Assembly: GCA_016550415.1 (NCBI GenBank)
Contig: JABXGU010000278.1
Location: 1-5,907, forward strand
From: an archaeon
GTDB lineage: Archaea; Asgardarchaeota; Hermodarchaeia; Hermodarchaeales; Hermodarchaeaceae
Direction: 5' to 3'
DNA length: 5,907 nucleotides
The notes under the pieces are model-generated. The model ran no database searches. It was not told the origin of the DNA and saw only the letters and a program-made list of their open reading frames with translations. Of this stretch, positions 4,822 to 5,907 are shown in pieces; the stretch's first letter is position 1; every line of letters begins with the position of its first letter. A program made the translations under genes and the position numbers.

Positions 4822-5595
4822 TCATCCGAATTTAAGCGTCATGGAAATGGGGCAGTGGTCTGACCCATAAACATCACTCATGATTGTACTCTCTTCAAGC
4901 TTTGTTTTCAGCTCCTCACTGATGACGAAATAATCCAGTCTCCAACCTTTGTTCCTCTCCCTAGCTCTTGAAGGCCTATCCCACCAAGTGTATTGGCCAC
5001 CCTCCTTTGAGAATTCACGAAAGGCGTCAATGTATCCCCTCGCAAGGAGCCTGTCGAACCATTTGCGTTCTTGAAGTGTGGTCCCTGCACTGTCTGAATC
5101 GTCTGGGATTCCTTTCTCCCAATGAATGTCTATATCCTTGTGAACAACATTGAGGTCCCCTGTGAGAACAACTGGTTTTGACTTCTGTAGGCGTCCCATA
5201 TAACGCATGATGCGCGAGTTGAAGTCCATCTTGTAGTCTAAACGAAACAAACCTCTACTGGCATTCGGGAAATAACAATTTACCAAATAGAACTCTGGAC
5301 ACTCAAGGGTTATGGTTCTACCCTCCTTATCAAATCCCTTCTTGTCAATTCCAAGGAACACGGACAGAGGTTTCTGTTTCGACAATATGACTGTACCACT
5401 GTAACCCTTTGTCTCAGCAAAATGCCAGAAGATCTCGTATCCCCTCAACTCATAGATTGATTTGTGTACCTTGTCCTCTGAGACCTTCACCTCTTGAAAA
5501 CAGTAGACATCAGCATCTTGCATCTTGATAAAGTCAAGGAGTCCTTTCTCGATACTAGCGTTGAGTCCATTGACATTCCATGAGATTATCTTCAA
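4822..5595 (-). CDS. xth: Exodeoxyribonuclease III / AP endonuclease (ExoIII-APE1 family)
   Basis: This enzyme cuts DNA 5' to abasic sites in base-excision repair and may also have 3'-5' exonuclease or 3'-phosphatase activity. Its 257 residues are full length and cover the whole endonuclease/exonuclease/phosphatase fold. Active-site residues are all present: N7 in WNVNGL, metal ligand E35 in FQE, Y108 in CYFP, D147 and N149 in GDLN, D221 in GWRLDYF, and D246-H247 in GSDHCP. SAGTTLQER at 169-177 and the tryptophan-rich YTWWD at 202-206 are also family-like. The usual MKIISWNVNG opening places the start at TTG 5595. Directly upstream are a strong GGGAGG and an in-frame ATG (5628), separated from TTG by ten codons and a TGA, an odd arrangement treated separately. 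A 2TM-like gene lies 191 bases upstream on the same strand. Confidence 0.95.
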   Translation of the reverse strand: MKIISWNVNGLNASIEKGLLDFIKMQDADVYCFQEVKVSEDKVHKSIYELRGYEIFWHFAETKGYSGTVILSKQKPLSVFLGIDKKGFDKEGRTITLECPEFYLVNCYFPNASRGLFRLDYKMDFNSRIMRYMGRLQKSKPVVLTGDLNVVHKDIDIHWEKGIPDDSDSAGTTLQERKWFDRLLARGYIDAFREFSKEGGQYTWWDRPSRARERNKGWRLDYFVISEELKTKLEESTIMSDVYGSDHCPISMTLKFG

Positions 5596-5639
5596 TCAGA
5601 TCCGCTCATCAAGAGTTGTTGATCGCATCTCATCCTCCC
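5592..5639 (-). promoter_or_regulatory. Leader minicistrons with strong Shine-Dalgarno ahead of the TTG start of xth
   Basis: GGGAGG at 5634-5639 lies 5 bases from ATG 5628, which opens a 10-codon frame (MRSTTLDERI) ending in TGA at 5596-5598, directly followed in the same frame by the TTG start of xth. A second ATG at 5633 opens a 13-codon frame in another phase whose TGA (5592-5594) overlaps that TTG. No good ribosome-binding site lies close to the TTG, so termination and reinitiation could supply ribosomes. A sequencing error or nonsense change in a longer gene is the alternative. Confidence 0.45.
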
Positions 5640-5786
5640 AGAGCGTCTTGATTCTTTAAGACCTTTCTACAAAGTAGGAGGCCTGTTCTAATCTGAGGTC
5701 ATCAGAATTACAAAGGCGATTTAATGGTTATTTCTATTACTGTTGCTGTCAGTTTATGGTATTGGTATAGTGTATAGGACGAAGAA

Positions 5787-5907
5787 TTAATCCGTACCAA
5801 TCCATCCATAAAATATAGCTAATCCGTGAGCAGCAACGGCAATTCCCCATCCTAGAAGTGGGAAAATGAACCATGGAAATCCAAGCGTAATGAAAAACCA
5901 AATTGAA
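5787..5907 (-). CDS. 2TM domain-like membrane protein, C-terminal part (cut by window edge)
   Basis: Reading leftward from the right edge, 39 codons end at TAA 5787-5789. The residues WFFITLGFPWFIFPLLGWG are followed by a second hydrophobic helix, IAVAAHGLAIFYGWIG. The pattern of an aromatic turn (FPWFIFPLLGWGI) followed by an Ala-rich helix with an AHG motif is that of the 2TM domain, a two-helix module found alone or beside sensor and regulatory domains. The N-terminal part lies outside the window, so the first helix start and any extra domain cannot be seen. The gene points toward xth on the same strand, with about 150 bases before the xth leader, so they may or may not share a transcript. 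The family call rests on a short piece. Confidence 0.65.
   Translation of the reverse strand, partial: SIWFFITLGFPWFIFPLLGWGIAVAAHGLAIFYGWIGTD

Noticed and set aside
4772..4825. 17-codon minus-strand frame whose ATG overlaps the xth stop (ATGA)
   Set aside because: Very short, Lys-rich and featureless; a 4-base overlap alone is weak evidence.
4908..5153. Two 60-61-residue open frames inside xth (one on each strand)
   Set aside because: Both overlap the exonuclease III coding sequence, which has all catalytic residues; no independent evidence supports them.
5596..5598. Selenocysteine reading of the TGA before xth
   Set aside because: The position is outside the conserved fold, family members normally start at the following codon, and no selenocysteine insertion element is recognisable; read-through would add only a nonconserved extension.
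1..5907. CRISPR array, tRNA, rRNA, insertion sequence or prophage genes
   Set aside because: I looked for regularly spaced repeats, cloverleaf and T-loop sequence, transposase motifs and terminal repeats and saw none.

Overview
The window looks archaeal. Likely promoters are TATA-like boxes about 25-30 bases upstream of start codons. Several genes appear leaderless or nearly so. The asparagine synthetase is of the archaeal tRNA-synthetase-like type, and an Lrp/AsnC regulator sits beside glutamine synthetase. The moderate AT content and a membrane-anchored zinc-finger protein with eukaryote-like ligand spacing would fit an Asgard lineage, but that is inference and a firm taxon cannot be assigned from this window alone.

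Left part (1-1847): a nitrogen-assimilation module. On the minus strand an Lrp/AsnC-type regulator (start most likely 714) is followed after 35 bases by glutamine synthetase, cut by the left edge. Diverging from lrp is a stand-alone class II synthetase-like asparagine synthetase (start most likely 831). The roughly 115 bases between these starts hold two opposed TATA-like boxes, a 23-base dyad and three copies of CAAAAT spaced 41 and 20 bases apart. This layout suggests one Lrp protein setting ammonia flow into glutamine and asparagine.

Middle part (1872-3322): two minus-strand membrane-protein genes separated by a 332-base stretch with no convincing gene. The first is a one-helix anchor followed by a zinc ribbon and a C4HC3-like (PHD/RING-CH-like) finger in which the sixth ligand is Glu. 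The second is a six-helix DUF998 protein.

Right part (3323-5907): an AT-rich divergent control region, then a plus-strand pair made of a 48-residue one-helix protein and an isoprenylcysteine-methyltransferase-like membrane enzyme. A possible small GTG-started ORF and two inverted repeats follow. Next, on the minus strand, is an exonuclease III family AP endonuclease. Its TTG start sits directly behind a strong Shine-Dalgarno/ATG start and an in-frame TGA. At the right edge is the C-terminal part of a 2TM-like membrane protein on the minus strand. The middle and right genes do not form one evident pathway.
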